From NCBI GenBank assembly GCA_003223115.1, contig QHXW01000089.1:40652-104651 (forward strand): DNA of 64,000 nucleotides, read 5' to 3'. Positions 63,826 to 64,000 of the stretch are shown piece after piece. Below the pieces are notes generated by a model that saw only the letters and a list, made by a program, of their open reading frames with translations, did not search any database and was not told the origin of the DNA. Numbering within the stretch: position 1 is the stretch's first letter; every line of letters begins with the position of its first letter. Position numbers and translations under genes: made by a program. This DNA comes from Acidobacteriota bacterium (lineage in GTDB: Bacteria; Acidobacteriota; Terriglobia; Bryobacterales; Bryobacteraceae).

Positions 63826-64000
63826 CTATTTGCAATCGACGCTGAAATTGTCCACAAATGCGGTGACTGTTCCATTGGCATTGACCGTGATATGGAAAGT
63901 CTGGTGTACAACGAAATTATTCCCTGTCCCTTGCCCGATGATGCGGAAATTGTTTACGAACGTGCTGTTGAACGGGAAGCCAATTACATCCGCATTGAAG
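63826..64000 (-). CDS. C-terminal part of an exported hypothetical protein
   Basis: The frame enters from the right window edge and stops at 63826-63828 (TAG). The 57 residues alternate in beta-strand fashion: FNADVIGFPFNSTFVNNFRI, then FVVHQTFHITVNANGTVTAFVDNFSVDCK. The pattern NNFVVHQTFHITVNANGTVT looks like the last strands of a small beta-barrel or beta-sandwich protein common in exported acidobacterial proteins. Family not named. Start lies outside the window. Confidence 0.65.
   Translation of the reverse strand, partial: FNADVIGFPFNSTFVNNFRIIGQGTGNNFVVHQTFHITVNANGTVTAFVDNFSVDCK

Noticed and set aside
1..64000. CRISPR arrays, tRNA, rRNA or phage-defence genes
   Set aside because: No regularly spaced short repeats, cloverleaf sequences, rRNA-like stretches or restriction/defence enzymes were recognised by eye.

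Overview
The window looks like chromosomal DNA of an Acidobacteriota member, most like the Bryobacterales/Solibacter group. This is inferred from family content: a PVC-type haem-binding dehydrogenase, an Oar-like TonB receptor with a carboxypeptidase-regulatory domain, several exported Gfo/Idh/MocA oxidoreductases, DUF1080, DUF885 and CRTAC1-type proteins, a PEP-CTERM protein, and moderately high GC. No rRNA, tRNA or CRISPR array was seen.

Layout: 1-3416 holds the end of an oxidoreductase gene and a large haem-c dehydrogenase. 3496-5946 is an IS1-family transposon with passenger genes, 17-bp perfect ends and an 8-bp target duplication; its transposase is dead. It sits in a ~95-bp repeat whose uninterrupted copy lies at 14148-14243. 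Between the two repeat copies is the most interesting locus (6082-14138). It encodes a coiled-coil protein, a PspA/IM30 protein (bacterial ESCRT-III superfamily), a membrane-anchored substrate-binding protein fused to an OmpA peptidoglycan-binding domain, an ABC permease, an ABC ATPase, a membrane coiled-coil protein and a tandem AAA ATPase. A decayed RAYT transposase has landed inside it. I read it as an envelope-remodelling or envelope-sensing machine of unestablished function.

14272-28616 carries an amidohydrolase/acyl-CoA ligase operon ending in a broken DUF1080 gene, small conserved genes, a phosphatase and a zinc dehydrogenase, a DUF4160/DUF2442 pair, and a tightly overlapping sugar-phosphate operon (HAD, deoxyhypusine-synthase-like, PfkB, ROK, SIS). 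28655-36068 has the TonB receptor, an efflux-pump remnant, an oxidoreductase and a DUF885 hydrolase. 36137-40897 is envelope biosynthesis (SDR, O-antigen ligase, UppS, CdsA, a YheT-like hydrolase).

40954-50510 is a plus-strand run of mostly exported proteins: two metal-dependent hydrolases, a nitroreductase, a VOC protein, a six-haem cytochrome, a transglutaminase-like protein and a kelch protein. 50536-57423 is a minus-strand operon in which an ECF sigma factor and a zinc-finger/FecR-type membrane protein precede two ABC exporters. The right end has another oxidoreductase, a decayed glycoside hydrolase, a TPR gene with a frameshift, a truncated CRTAC1 gene and PEP-CTERM remnants.

Many genes carry single indels (DUF885, VOC, TPR) while others are clearly eroded. 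Either pseudogenes are common here or the assembly carries indel errors.
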